Shown one piece after another: positions 22,801 through 31,000 of a DNA stretch of 64,000 bases. A program made the position numbers and the translations under genes. Where the stretch lies: the NCBI GenBank assembly GCA_026874595.1, contig CM049316.1, forward strand, positions 9,538,839-9,602,838, written 5' to 3'. The stretch is from Sipunculus nudus (Eukaryota > Annelida > Sipuncula > Golfingiida > Sipunculidae). The number at the start of each line of letters is the position of its first letter. Position 1 is the stretch's first letter. Under the pieces are notes generated by a model, which worked only from the letters and a program-made list of their open reading frames with translations, had not been told where the DNA came from and searched no databases.

Positions 22801-23895
22801 TGATTGATAACTAACAGGCATGTATCTGGTATACCTAAACAATGTCCTGAATTACTGTTATATTAGTCCCACACAGGAATTCAAAGTAATGTTTAGCAAC
22901 AATGAATTTTTATTTTAGGAAATGTCATATTTAGGTTATAGCAGCATTCGCCTGTCTCTGTATGTGTTAGCCTGTTTATGATTAGGTTCGCTGTAATAAC
23001 TTACCAGGAATTTGAGGGATTCTCCTGAAACTCACATTTTATATTTACTAATAAATTATCTTGCTGGAGTTTGCTTCTAGGCAAAATCTGTGCATATTTA
23101 ATGAGGTCAGCAGTCATTACACTTGTGACACTGATCTGAGTCCGTAAGCACAACTCAACTTTGTTGACTCTGGTCTACAGATACTGGCTCTGACAGAATG
23201 GAAGACCAGACATTCATTAAAAGATTTAACCAAGCTGTTCTTGCTGCATCATATGTAGACATAAAACTCCCATTCTGCTATTATTTTATTGCTCTTCTTG
23301 TACCCTGCTTTCTTGGAAGGAACTGGGGACATCAATTTGCATTTGTCTGTCTGTCCCTCTGTCTCTCTCTCTGTGGGTCCTTCACGGTTTTCATTTCCTG
23401 GGATAACTTTCCTAAATTTTATCAGATTTCATTCAAATTCAAGTCAGTGATTGCTCTCATGCTAACCTAGGTTGGGATTTGTTTTGGAGTGTCTGTCTCC
23501 CATGATAATAATACAATATGATATTTCATAAATTGAATGAGCACATTTAGTTTCACTAATCACAAACAGGTGTTGCTAGCGGTGGACACAAAATACTTGA
23601 ATTTTCTGCAGTAACTGCCAGGTGCTGCCATCTTTTGAGCATGGTTCAAACTATTTGTACTTAGTCACCAATGACTATTAAATCATCCCGGACTTGAAGG
23701 CGGAAGCGGAGGACATAAAATTCTTGAATTTTCTTTTTTAATTAATATTCACCACAGGGATCGCTGGTTATTTTCAGACAAGGATTTATCAACAAAACGC
23801 GGACGATGGAGGGACTCATTGAGAGGTACATACCTGAGCACAGAGACCAGCTTATACCGATCGCCCGGTCAGGCAACAGAGTGGAACTCAGCTGA
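4586..23895 (+). CDS. CENPT: Centromere protein T (CENP-T), eleven coding exons, 1,055 residues
   Basis: CENP-T is a DNA-binding inner-kinetochore subunit. It pairs with CENP-W through a histone fold, and its long N-terminal tail recruits the Ndc80 and Mis12 complexes. Coding exons are 4586-4807, 5608-5806, 6537-6633, 12875-13014, 13467-13552, 13882-14230, 15545-17114, 17486-17632, 18857-18991, 19524-19628 and 23778-23895. All introns are GT-AG, phases agree at every junction, and the sum is 3,168 nt including the stop. Residues 12-16 (TPRTL) and 129-138 (TPRTMMQGFL) match the CDK-dependent Ndc80-binding motifs of vertebrate CENP-T. Residues about 953-1040 form the histone fold, and the tail LIERYIPEHRDQLIP closely resembles the human C-terminus. 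The middle (about 249-888) is disordered, acidic and repeat-rich, making the protein nearly twice human length (561). Identification rests on remembered family sequences; the two ends are very convincing, and the internal exons are supported by phase. A non-coding 5' exon is likely. Confidence 0.93.
5608..5806 (+). CDS. CENPT: CENPT coding exon 2 (residues 75-140), second Ndc80-type motif
   Basis: Acceptor ATCAG|GTTCAAG, donor GAAG|GTGACA, entering in phase 0 and leaving in phase 1. It encodes a basic stretch with SRTPDQTPK followed by TPRTMMQGFLDE (residues 129-140), the best match in the window to the conserved vertebrate CENP-T motif TPRTLLRGFL. The preceding ATG at 5596 lies in the intron, so it is not a start if this splice model is right. 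Confidence 0.85.
6537..6633 (+). CDS. CENPT: CENPT coding exon 3
   Basis: Acceptor TTTTTTTTAG|CACC, donor AAAAAG|GTAGG. It enters in phase 1 and leaves in phase 2. It encodes a proline- and arginine-rich linker (APEKTPLVPQRQ..., ending SRRRK) with another KTP site right after the TPRT motif of exon 2. The donor is the first base pair of a 1.65-kb minisatellite. Confidence 0.8.
6634..8293. repeat. 66-bp minisatellite, about 25 copies, at the start of CENPT intron 3
   Basis: A nearly perfect 66-bp unit repeats head-to-tail about 25 times. Characteristic pieces are GAGGTGGGTCATAAAG, CTGTGACTATCAGCAAAG and AGCATCATAATGATTCATT. A higher-order pattern of five units (330 bp) is visible: 7292-7486 and 7622-7816 are the same, including the rarer AAAATGCTGTAACTATCAGC variant. 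Because 66 is divisible by three and one antisense frame lacks stops, a 559-codon repetitive frame exists on the - strand. I regard it as an artefact. The array abuts the exon 3 donor, and each unit contains AG|GTGGGT-like words resembling that donor. Confidence 0.95.
9855..9990 (+). repeat. Imperfect direct duplication, copy 1 (copy 2 at about 10545-10680)
   Basis: The words AAAATCTGAAATTT, CTTTTATTCAAGTTT and TTGTTTACATC occur here in the same order and spacing as near 10545-10680, about 690 bp downstream. This suggests tandem sub-units within the larger dispersed repeat of this intron. Confidence 0.6.
10752..10870. repeat. CT-rich microsatellite
   Basis: A (TC)n/(CT)n tract of about 120 bp interrupted by short GCAG, GCTTTTT and CCATC pieces. 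Serine/leucine or arginine/glutamate frames through it on both strands are simple-sequence artefacts. Confidence 0.9.
11388..11404 (+). repeat. Poly-C run (17 C)
   Basis: An uninterrupted run of 17 cytosines lies within the intron 3 dispersed repeat. The exact length may be subject to sequencing error. Confidence 0.85.
12875..13014 (+). CDS. CENPT: CENPT coding exon 4
   Basis: Acceptor TTTCCCAG|TGTCC, donor GACA|GTAAGA. It enters in phase 2 and leaves in phase 1. It encodes a basic, serine-rich stretch containing QPSPRRSPRFSQRERV, with two SP sites followed by arginine. Such proline-directed serines fit a CDK-regulated kinetochore tail, but no specific partner can be assigned. Confidence 0.75.
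13467..13552 (+). CDS. CENPT: CENPT coding exon 5
   Basis: Acceptor TACTTGCAG|GGGACC, donor GCAGAT|GTGAGT. It enters in phase 1 and leaves in phase 0, encoding RDRSDRSVFGVTHLDSILED and a few more acidic residues. The hydrophobic-plus-acidic pattern (VFGVTHLDSILEDTDEF) is the most ordered-looking part of the middle region and could be a short binding motif. I cannot name the partner. Confidence 0.75.
13882..14230 (+). CDS. CENPT: CENPT coding exon 6
   Basis: Acceptor CTCATACAG|CTTGGG, donor TACAAG|GTGAGA. It enters in phase 0 and leaves in phase 1 (residues 249-364). The start is basic (SASPRRCTTKRKSH) and the end acidic (DDGEAADEGEWEDDRPEDEQ). The open frame runs upstream into the intron to an ATG at 13834, but the acceptor and phase agreement with exon 5 favour the shorter exon. 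Confidence 0.78.
14231..15544 (+). other. CENPT intron 6, no gene; contains a dispersed repeat copy
   Basis: This 1.3-kb intron has no recognisable coding sequence apart from chance frames (one of 81 codons at 14635-14880 lacks similarity to anything I know). Positions about 15311-15420 match, in reverse orientation, 26531-26640 downstream of the gene. A pyrimidine tract TGTTTTTTTTTTAG precedes exon 7. Confidence 0.6.
15311..15420 (+). repeat. Short dispersed repeat copy (reverse copy at 26531-26640)
   Basis: Shared words in order are CTGGTGGT, ATCTTGCT, AAAGCAGCAGTTAAA and GTATAACTGCTGTATGA. The copy at 26531-26640 carries the same words on the opposite strand, and a partial third copy lies at about 26760-26800. 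The length and dispersion fit a MITE or SINE-like family, but no clear A/B boxes or terminal inverted repeats could be settled. Confidence 0.55.
15545..17114 (+). CDS. CENPT: CENPT coding exon 7, long acidic repeat-rich exon (residues 365-888)
   Basis: Acceptor TTTTTTTTAG|GTTTAC, donor TTCAG|GTGAGT. It enters in phase 1 and leaves in phase 2, 1,570 nt. The first third is basic and serine-rich with many RRS, RKS and SR sites (for example ISRKSLSRSLLKD and FSRRSSRQDRSVREMM). From about residue 540 it becomes extremely acidic (SDEEEQDEDEEYDES). About residues 597-745 are nine imperfect copies of a 13-17-residue unit of the form DDEESQPAVDTE. The frame is kept despite the repeat, which argues that it is translated. 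Two other long frames over the same DNA (one antisense) are repeat shadows. Human CENP-T also has a disordered acidic middle, but I do not know of this repeat in it. Confidence 0.88.
16264..16680 (+). repeat. Coding minisatellite in CENPT exon 7 (about 42-bp unit, nine copies)
   Basis: Units such as GAAGAAAGCCAACCAGCTGT followed by TGACACAGAAGATGAT repeat about nine times with period near 39-51 bp, always a multiple of three. They encode SQPAVD/SQQAVD/SQTAVD followed by acidic residues. Copies closest to each other (16300-16500) are most alike, and copies at the 3' side are degenerate, the usual pattern for an expanding internal array. Confidence 0.85.
17397..17430 (-). repeat. Isolated border of the TCAGCTGA dispersed-repeat family, in CENPT intron 7
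   Basis: TCAGCTGAGTGTCATGAACC followed by ATGGGTCATTTGT matches the reverse complement of the borders at 43124-43160 and, less closely, 42595-42631. No second border is seen within this short intron, so it is a fragment. Confidence 0.6.
17486..17632 (+). CDS. CENPT: CENPT coding exon 8
   Basis: Acceptor ATCTTCAG|AAACTC, donor CCGGG|GTATGA, in and out in phase 2 (residues 888-937). It encodes a proline- and threonine-rich linker with four TP sites, including GIKTPRLPLDGAKGTPPVT. KTPRLPL (residues 903-909) resembles a degenerate third TPR motif. No folded domain is evident. Confidence 0.8.
17633..18856 (+). other. CENPT intron 8, no gene
   Basis: This 1.2-kb AT-rich intron has no supported coding sequence. 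A piece near 18470-18540 (CATCCTTGATTTCCTGG and following) is repeated imperfectly near 13085-13150 in intron 4, pointing to a short dispersed repeat. An acceptor TTTTCCTAACAG ends the intron. Confidence 0.6.
18857..18991 (+). CDS. CENPT: CENPT coding exon 9, start of the histone fold
   Basis: Acceptor TCCTAACAG|GCC, donor GAAAT|GTAAGA, in and out in phase 2. After a basic linker (PKGGATKTRPATGAS) comes GLPLSVTRNILNHFSKKCVP followed by KETVKAVDE. This aligns with the alpha-1 and start of the alpha-2 helices of the CENP-T histone fold (human GLSHYVKLFSFYAKMPMERK and what follows). Confidence 0.92.
19524..19628 (+). CDS. CENPT: CENPT coding exon 10, histone-fold alpha-2/alpha-3
   Basis: Acceptor TATTTGCAG|TGCTGG, donor ACAAG|GTAAGG, in and out in phase 2 (residues 982-1017). 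It encodes AGKYWKNIVDDLCAYSAHRG and then QHTIIQDDVVLLLTR, aligned with human DKYFQHLCDDLEVFAAHAGR and the following KTVKPEDLELLMRR. The spacing of aromatic, acidic and glycine residues is conserved. Confidence 0.94.
20450..20600. other. Small GC- and CpG-rich patch of unknown origin in intron 10
   Basis: GGTGCGCAGCGAGGGCTTCC, CAGTCGCGGTCCGAGCGG and CGCCGATGCGCGAGAC stand out in otherwise AT-rich DNA, and TTTGATAATTAATTA (20546) reappears as TTTGATGATTAATTAG (20601). I cannot match it to rRNA, tRNA or a known promoter. It may be the inside of a transposon. Confidence 0.35.
21296..22474 (+). mobile_element. HINE/DINE-type (Helentron-like) non-autonomous element, copy in CENPT intron 10
   Basis: Starts CTAGAATACGGGTAG and ends GTTTTGGCGGATAC, with AA on both sides (21294-21295, 22475-22476). 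GTATCCGCC lies about 25 bp inside the left end and is the reverse complement of the exact right end GGCGGATAC. This is the offset (asymmetric) inverted-repeat layout of Helentrons and their short derivatives. The last about 30 bp can fold (GTATCCGC...GCGGATAC). The core is a tandem array whose GGTGGCGCCACC palindromes lie at about 21438, 21586, 21716, 21865, 21994 and 22144, alternating about 149 and 129 bp apart (dimer about 279 bp, three times). No rolling-circle replicase is encoded. Confidence 0.65.
23778..23895 (+). CDS. CENPT: CENPT coding exon 11, C-terminal CENP-T extension and stop
   Basis: Acceptor TTATTTTCAG|ACAAGG, phase 2 in. It encodes QGFINKTRTMEGLIERYIPE and HRDQLIPIARSGNRVELS, then TGA at 23893-23895. 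It aligns with human QGLVTDQVSLHVLVERHLPL and EYRQLLIPCAYSGNSVFPAQ, the two-helix extension specific to CENP-T. Another AG at 23757 would add 20 nt, shift the frame and destroy this match. Confidence 0.95.
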
Positions 23896-24198
23896 GCTGT
23901 TCAGTTAATGGAGGAGCTCGTCAACGGTACCGGAAATCTGTGATTCATGCAGTCAGGTTATAGTATGGTGTGGCCACATAAGATGTTCAAGGTTTCTTTC
24001 ACTATAAATGAAAGGCTGTCAGATTGTGCCTTGTCACATTTCTAATGATATGGTGAATACTATATTTGTCTTTTTGTGGGTGAGGGTTTCAGATTCGTGA
24101 TGTATGCAAAAGGAAAATTATAGAGAATATTAAACCTTGTGAATAAGAGGCCCATTTATCAAAGGCAAGTTGAAAAGTAAAAGATTGATATAAATAAT

Positions 24199-24204
24199 AA
24201 TAAA
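24199..24204 (+). terminator. Candidate CENPT polyadenylation signal
   Basis: AATAAA lies about 300 nt after the CENPT stop. A second AATAAA is at about 24527. In AT-rich DNA such hexamers are frequent, so this is weak. Confidence 0.3.
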
Positions 24205-25160
24205 TCTTGTGTGTTACCTGTATATCAAAGATTGCTATTATAAGTGATATATTCTCTTTCACTTTATTTGCCACTTATTAATATTAACTTCTCGTTCCAT
24301 GTTCCATTGGGCTCTGGTCCAGTTTATATGTTTTAGCTCATACTTTTCAATATAATTGCTAAACAAAGCAAAGTGAAATTTAACCTCGCAAATAAGAAGC
24401 CAACAACAGAATATAAGCTTGGATCTTTGCAATTTAGAAATTGTCATAAACATAACTAAAAGCAGACCAGGCTTTCCAGTTTTGTCAGATTTCAAGCAAG
24501 ATTGTCAAGGGTACTTGTAAAATCAATAAAACCTGTAAGTTATATACTGGTACACCTGTAGTACCTGAAAGTGTACTAATTGATTATTTTTAAGATTTTC
24601 TTGCAATATTTTAAATTTTCAGGTAACTCAGATTAATATAAAGGTGTGTATGAATTCCAAAAATCATTAACTGGTATGTAAATCTCACACAAGGTTCTTC
24701 AAAGATGGTCTTCCTTCATCTGTGTTGCATTATTGCTGATCTGTATAGTACCTGTTGTACATACTTGTATTGCATTGTTCATAGTGTTGTTGAACTGTAT
24801 TGCATTATATATTGTAGTATTTTTGTACATACCTGTTAGTTTGCAAAAGTTATGTTCATTGTATTTACTGTATATTATGGAAACATGGGAATGGTTCTCT
24901 CTATATTGTTATGTTAAACTTTACATTTGAGACTGCATAGTTTAGACTGACTGTTTAGAATTATTTATTGATAATGCCAAATGGCCGTTTCAAAAGTTTG
25001 TTGATAAGTTGTGTATAGGTAAATGTATTAGATTAAACTATAGCATGGATCTATTTGATAGGATTTTAAATGCAGGTATTGTTAATAAGGATTTAAATAT
25101 ATGTAATGTTAATTACTATAAGGATTCGCTTTTTAGATCTGCATAATTAAATTGATGCCA

Positions 25161-25584
25161 GAATTTCAAAACTGTTTCCTTAATATCTGAACAAAATTTG
25201 TTTGAATATTGAATTATCCATTACATTTGTGCTTCAGAATAGTTATGGTGCATTGAATTTAGATTTTTACAGCAAGTGCAATATTATGTTCAAATAGAAA
25301 ATGTTTGTTTTTCACAGGATTTGAGATTCCAAATACTTATTTTTATTTTTTTCTGTGTGAAAACATATATGTAAATTTCAAAATTGTCTCTTTAATATTT
25401 GAACAAAATTGGTTTGAATATTGAATTATCCATTACATTTATGCTTCGGAATAGTTATGGTGCATTGAATTTAGATTTTAACAGCAAGTGCAATATTATT
25501 TTCAAATAGAAAATGTTTGTTTTTCACAGGATTTGAGATTCAGAATTCTTTTTTCTGTGTGAAAACATGTATATAAATGTACAT
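25161..25584 (+). repeat. Tandem duplication, two 212-bp units
   Basis: The segment from about 25161 repeats from about 25373 with high identity. GAACAAAATT begins at 25189 and 25401, and AATTATCCATTACATTTNTG, TTATGGTGCATTGAATTTAG and TTTGTTTTTCACAGGATTTG follow in both. There is no coding potential. The near identity suggests a recent event. Confidence 0.85.
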
Positions 25585-26530
25585 ACATGTAAATTCAAGC
25601 GGGCTGATTTGCATCCATGGTAGTTCTCATGTTAATAAAAGTTTGGGTATTAATTCATTTGTTCTCAAAATGTTTATATGCAGTAATGAAACTGTCACAG
25701 TCTGGTTGGTATGTGTAATAATTCCTGCATAAAACATCCAATTTATGAAACTGTTAAAATACAGTCTGGTTGGTATGTGTGCAGGTTGAGCTTCCACACA
25801 CAACTTCCCTGCACTACCATCCGTCAAGGTCAAGATTAACTTGAGGCCTGCAATGAGGTCTTGGCCTTATCAATTATGTCAAGGTCAAAAATAAACATCT
25901 GGTGTATATTTGTCAACCATGGCCATAGCTCGGAATATAGGCCAGTTTTGGAAAATCAGCCATATTGGAGATCTGGTAAAATAATGAGACAAAAGAATTA
26001 AAATCTTTCTTGAGATTCCCCAAGTGTAACAGCAATGAATCAAAGACAGTTTGCTTTCACCTACAGGAGCTTGAGAGTTGTAGATTGATGACAAGTCCCC
26101 CAGTACTGGCTCAACTTTGGGTTCATATTAATGTGATCTAATGGATAAGGTGATGCCAGCAGTGTTGTCAAAGTTAAGAATACACAAAGTGCTAGTATAT
26201 AAAAAGTTAAGTATATGCAAAGGACAAGATGCCCAGATCCAGAATATTACCTGGATCCTGATTAAACAAAGGACGCACCAATAAGGGGACACGTGTGTGC
26301 ATGGGGCATCATTCTTATAGAACTAAGACTGAAAAGTTCCCCTCATAATGAATGACAATGGTTTTGATTGCCATATCTTGCAATGGTAAATAGCTCTTCA
26401 CATGAAAATATAATATGATACAGAAAATCCAGATGTAATACAAAATATCAGAGTTACCCAAACCCTTTACAAAATTTTATCTAATCCATTCACAATTTTT
26501 GGGGTTAAGTCCATAAGAGACCATCCAATA

Positions 26531-26640
26531 ACCCCCTCATGCAGCAGTTCTACACTGCAGCTGTTCCAGATCTCCTTTGTTTTAACTGCTGCTTTGTGTA
26601 GCAAGATCCTCGGTGTAACACCACCAGGGTTTGCGTAGGG
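26531..26640 (-). repeat. Short dispersed repeat copy, reverse of 15311-15420
   Basis: The reverse complement contains CTGGTGGTGTTACACCGAGG, ATCTTGCT, AAAGCAGCAGTTAAAAC and AACTGCTGCATGAGG in the order found in CENPT intron 6. A forward partial copy at about 26760-26810 (AACAAAGGAGATCAGGAGTG, ATAACTGCTGTGTGAGAAG) faces it, so the locus forms an inverted repeat. Confidence 0.55.
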
Positions 26641-27229
26641 GCAAAATATTGTAATCAGAACAAAGAGAGCATGATATGGCATTGTGCATCCTACTCCCAA
26701 GTTTTAAATGCCACACTGGTGTCAAAACACCGAAATATTGCTAGACAAAGCAGTGGTTAGAACAAAGGAGATCAGGAGTGACTGCAGTGTATAACTGCTG
26801 TGTGAGAAGTTTAATCAAACAGCAGCAATAAAAACATATCTGATGGAGATATGAGATGAATATTCTGACTTATTCACATCTGCCTACCAAACTTAAGTTC
26901 TCATGCTGGTGATGTTTGCCATTTTTCCCCCTCCTAGATTACTTACAAGAACTAATCCCTACATTAGGATTTATTTTTGCCTTTGTTTACTCAACTATAT
27001 GGACTTATTTTGACTGAGGGGATTAAGTGATGGCAACAGATGAACTAACACAAAATAACTCAAAACTCGAAGAATTTTTTTTTATTTAAACAAAACATTA
27101 ACAATACAGAGTCCACTACTCTCCCTGCATTTGATGAAATGTGGGAGTAAAAACATGAATACATGTGTATCAGGCCTACATATAAAAACAACCAGTTATG
27201 ATTATGTTTAAATCACATTGTGCATCTGA

Positions 27230-28110
27230 TTTTTCGCTCAGCTGTCAGCAAGTCATCTTGAGCTGTAGCAATCACCCTCTGTCCATCATCATGGTTGTTA
27301 GTTCACAGGGCAAAATTGTAACTTCACACTTTCAATCCAGAAAGGTGTTTGTGAAATCTCCTGTAAAACCAGAAATGACCTGTATTGTACAACCTTAGGG
27401 AAAAAACATGATTGGAGCAGTCTGAATGTAAGACAGGGCACAAATTGCAACAGTTGGACCTGAATTTATTTCTCACACTTGAATCCAGGATAGTCTCCTT
27501 TGAAACCTGAAATTAGATCATTGCAGCTGATATTCTGCAAGCAATGTGATAAAAACATGATTTTAGCACTTAGAAAATAAAAAAAAAGTCTCACTTAACA
27601 TCTTGGGATTAACTTGAAAAATCTCTGCACTAAACTAAATGAGATCACTGTGTCATACATACTGTCAGCTAAAGGTAAAACAGGATTTTGAGCATTCTGA
27701 AAATCAGCAGGACACAAGTCATAGTTGGTGGACCTAGAGACTTCTTACTTAATATCCAACAAGATCCTTGTGATATCTTGTTGGAAACCTGAAATGAGGT
27801 CACTAAGATCCATATATACTGTAAGCTATTGAAAAAATATTATTTTGAGCATTGAAAGTCAAACAGGAGCAAATCATAATTGTGGGATCTAAGAATTTCA
27901 TTCTTTACATCTAGGAAGGTCCTTTTGAAATCTCCATGTAACATAATATGAGCTGTTAGGGGGAGAAACCTGATGTACCTATTTTTTGGCATCTTGAAAT
28001 TAAGTCAAGATAGTGCAAATTGTAACAGTGGTACATATAATCCTCTTACTAAAAATCCACTCAATCCAGGAATGCCCATATGAAATACCCTCACAAACCT
28101 GTATCAAGCA
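27230..28110 (-). repeat. Degenerate tandem repeat with a TCAGCTGA-type border
   Basis: The left edge TTTTTCGCTCAGCTGTCAGC, followed by CTTGAGCTGTAGCAATCACC, resembles the border at 9227 and the reverse complement of the border at 47020. After it, loosely related units of roughly 140-150 bp follow, each with a phrase like CCTTTGAAACCTGAAATTAG or TGTTGGAAACCTGAAATGAG and an AAAAACATGATTTT-like phrase. No second border was located. Confidence 0.5.
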
Positions 28111-28539
28111 ACCTATGGGTAGAAATATGATTTAAGCCCAATGGAAGTAATTTTTCATAATATCAAGGTTGCTGAATTAATTATTCAATTACAGACTGTC
28201 ACAGAACAGAGGTGGCCATTAAGTGATATTTTGAAGTGGATGCTTCAAGGCATTGACTATGTGCCAGTAAAATAACTACCTTGGTCAGACAGTGATTTAC
28301 AGCACATAGGGAAATTTGTGAACAAAGAGAATTATGAAAGATTGAACAGATAAAAAGAAGTATCTCAGTGGAGTATTGTTGTGTTGGATCCAATGTGTCT
28401 GAACTTTAAAATAATACAAAGTTCAAAAGTACCAAGTGGCTGGTGATGACATTGATTTTCACATGAGATACAGATTCACAAAAGAGAACATGCAGTAAAT
28501 CATTTGGCTGATTCAAGACAATATTGCACACTCAACTAA

Positions 28540-28990
28540 GCATTTGCATGCAATTCCAGCTCCCTTACAGGTGCTTAGCGTCCAAGGACAGGCTCGTCCA
28601 AGCGAGCACTCTGTCCAGGCAATGACACCTAATCTGGAAGTCCAGCAGCAGCTACATGACTTAATATCTCTGCAAAGAAGGCAACAGGACCAATTAGACC
28701 AGCAGCACAAGGTACTGATGGAAATGATTCATAGCAGAACGGGGTCAAATGGTGGAGACAGGGCATGGTTGTGCTGTTTCCATTGTGTTATTGAAATCAA
28801 CAACAACAGAGTAAACAGTTGCAGCCCTGAAAAGGATATATCTGAGGCCTGGACTGCCACTTACATTACATTCTGACAATGGGCCTCAGTTTGTTTCGCG
28901 ATGTTTCCAAGATTACATGAAATGTATGCTGACAACAAGCAAAACGTGCATCATTCCAACATCCAAGCAGTATCTCTGGCCACATATTGA
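28540..28990 (+). mobile_element. Retroelement fragment (gag-like coil and integrase scrap)
   Basis: Positions 28544-28740 encode a glutamine-rich coiled-coil-like stretch (LISLQRRQQDQLDQQHKVLM) of the kind found near the start of retrotransposon gag. About 28868-28960 encodes an integrase-core scrap with the SDNGPQFVS signature. The intervening pol region is missing. It is an old, heavily deleted LTR-retroelement fossil. The family is uncertain. Confidence 0.5.
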
Positions 28991-29439
28991 GGTGCAAGAC
29001 CAAAGAACATGAAACTAGTTTACTTTGCTAGTAGAAATATCTGCTTGTGCAAGGAACACCAAAACATGGCAATGTTAGTGAAAGCAGCAAAGGATTGTGG
29101 TTCTCCAGGTGTCAAGAGCTACAGATTCTTGGAGAAAATCTCTTGGAAAAAATAAAGTACACTGCCTGGCAGATGACAGATAGTTAGTGTTATATATTGG
29201 TCTGATCTGTAGTGAATGTTTATATTGGTCTGATATGTATTGAATGTCAAGGCCGGTGTGAGGGCATATGTGTGTAGAAGCCGGAGAACAGGAAGTGATG
29301 AAACAGGCTGAAATGAGTAGTTCTTGAGTTTGCTTCATGTGAGAGTATTTGAAGAGACAGTGCTTGAATGCGGACATAAGTGGTATACACAAATACATAA
29401 AAGTGGTGCCGATGATTTCTGTCAGACATTTATCTATAC

Positions 29440-31000
29440 AATGGCCACTGTTCCCGTCGATCTCCCAGGTATGTAGCTATTTGACTGTAAAGGCAATGTT
29501 TCGACATTAGCCCCACGCTGGCAATGCTGAAAAAAGAGTTTCACGTATTATTTAACGGCCAAAGGAGTGAACAGAAATGTGCTCTTTTATTGCATATGGC
29601 GGGACCTGAAGTGCAAGAACTGTATGACACCTTGGTTGACCCTGTGCATCCCATGGCGTTTCAGAGGATCAGCAAGTAAATATAAAATAGTTTCAGGCAC
29701 GCTAGACAGCCATGTTGTGTCAAAACTAAATTAACCTTATGAGCACCATGTATTTCAGTTTATGTCCTAGACTGACAGTGAGACAGTCGACCAGTTCGTA
29801 GCCCGTCTTCGTAAGCAGGCACAAAACTGTTATTTTCCGGATGCCCATACAGAGGTTTGTTACCATCTCATTGACATGTGTAAGTCCAGTAAACGCCGTC
29901 GCAAATTACTTGCATTGGTTGACGTCACTTGAGTTAAAGCTATGGACATAGCCAGGGCTATGGAGACAGTGGATCTTCAGATAAAGACCATGGACACTGA
30001 CCATACTGCTGAAGTACACAAGGTGTGCCGGATTAAGTTAAAATCTGCCCCAGTAATCCAAGTAGTGCCAGTCACAAACAGTCTTGCCCTAAACGCTACC
30101 GCTGTGGAAAGGTAGGACTTACAGGTTGTGATGCTTGTTGCCCAGCATAGAATTTCACATGTAACAAGTGCAATAAAAAGGACATTTTGTGGTGGTTTGC
30201 CATACGAAAATCACTGGTCAGCCTCAAGGAGCATATGCAGCCAAGCCTAAATATAAAGGTCCAAGTCAAGCTAGATATGTTGAAACTGTTGATCAGGAAA
30301 TTGTCATGGGGCTGTATGGGGCTGTATACAGTGGAAACCCTAGGTAAAAAAGGGTCAGTTATGATTGTTTCAGTTCAAATAAATAATATGGATCAGGAAA
30401 TGCAAGTGGATACAGGGGCTAGTGTTTCAATAATTTCAAAACACCTGTATGATAAACAGTATGCACTTATACCACTTGAACCTACTTATTGCACATTAAA
30501 AACTTATGGCAAGGAAAATCTTCCTGTTTATGGACAAATGAATGTGTCAGTCACATATAGTGGACAGAAGGCCGTGTTACCAATCATTATGGTGAAGTCA
30601 GATGGGGCAACACTTATGGGCCGTGATTGGCTTCAGATCCTCAAATTAGCCTGAAATGTATCTTTAATGTACACACCGATCATGGGATGTCAGATATCCG
30701 ATGAATTGCCTCAATCTTCAACAAAAGGTTTTAGCCATAATTTTCAAAGTGATACCAAAAGATAAAGCAGTAAAGCCCAAACTCCCGGAGGTCCTTTACT
30801 GGACTGACAGTTCTTCATCACGGTACAGAAACAAAAAGATATTACAACTCATTTGCACACACAGACAAATTTTCGGAGTGTCAGCAGTATGGAATTATTT
30901 TGAATCAGGGCATGGTAAGGGACCGTGTGATGGCGGTCAAAGCTAATAAAGTCATCATCCAAGATGCAAATGATTTCTTTGCCTGTTGAGATTTCTTTGC
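29440..31000 (+). mobile_element. Broken Ty3/Gypsy-type fossil: gag, zinc knuckle, protease
   Basis: Gag capsid-like sequence lies at about 29500-29950 (FVARLRKQAQNC). A zinc-knuckle-like cysteine region is at about 30060-30190. A retropepsin with the DTGAS active-site motif and a MGRDWL end lies at about 30340-30650. Reverse transcriptase and integrase are absent or unrecognisable. It has several breaks and looks old. The gag resembles that of the fossil starting at about 42090, so the two are probably related. A TGGTGCCGA word at about 29403 might be a primer site, but no LTR pair was found. Confidence 0.65.

Larger units (their letters stand above)
19629..23777 (+). other. CENPT intron 10, transposon-filled
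   Basis: This 4.1-kb intron carries a probable DNA transposon with weak terminal repeats (19757-22737), a GC-rich patch (20450-20600) and a full HINE-like element (21296-22474). Open frames inside (for example 101 codons at 20985-21290) have no recognisable domain. Downstream of 22738 I see AT-rich DNA without features until the last exon. Confidence 0.65.
24205..28500. other. Intergenic stretch after CENPT, no gene, several repeats
   Basis: No supported host gene lies here. It holds a 212-bp tandem duplication (25161-25584), a short duplication of CAGTCTGGTTGGTATGTGT (25699 and 25763), an inverted dispersed repeat (26531-26810) and a degenerate tandem repeat block (27230-28110). A frame around 24940-25140 (NAKWPFQKFVDKLCIGKC and following) is unrecognised and may be a transposon remnant. 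Confidence 0.55.

Noticed and set aside
23198-23470. 90-codon hydrophobic frame before the last CENPT exon
   Set aside because: It lies within intron 10, has no family match, and is not needed to join exons 10 and 11 in phase.
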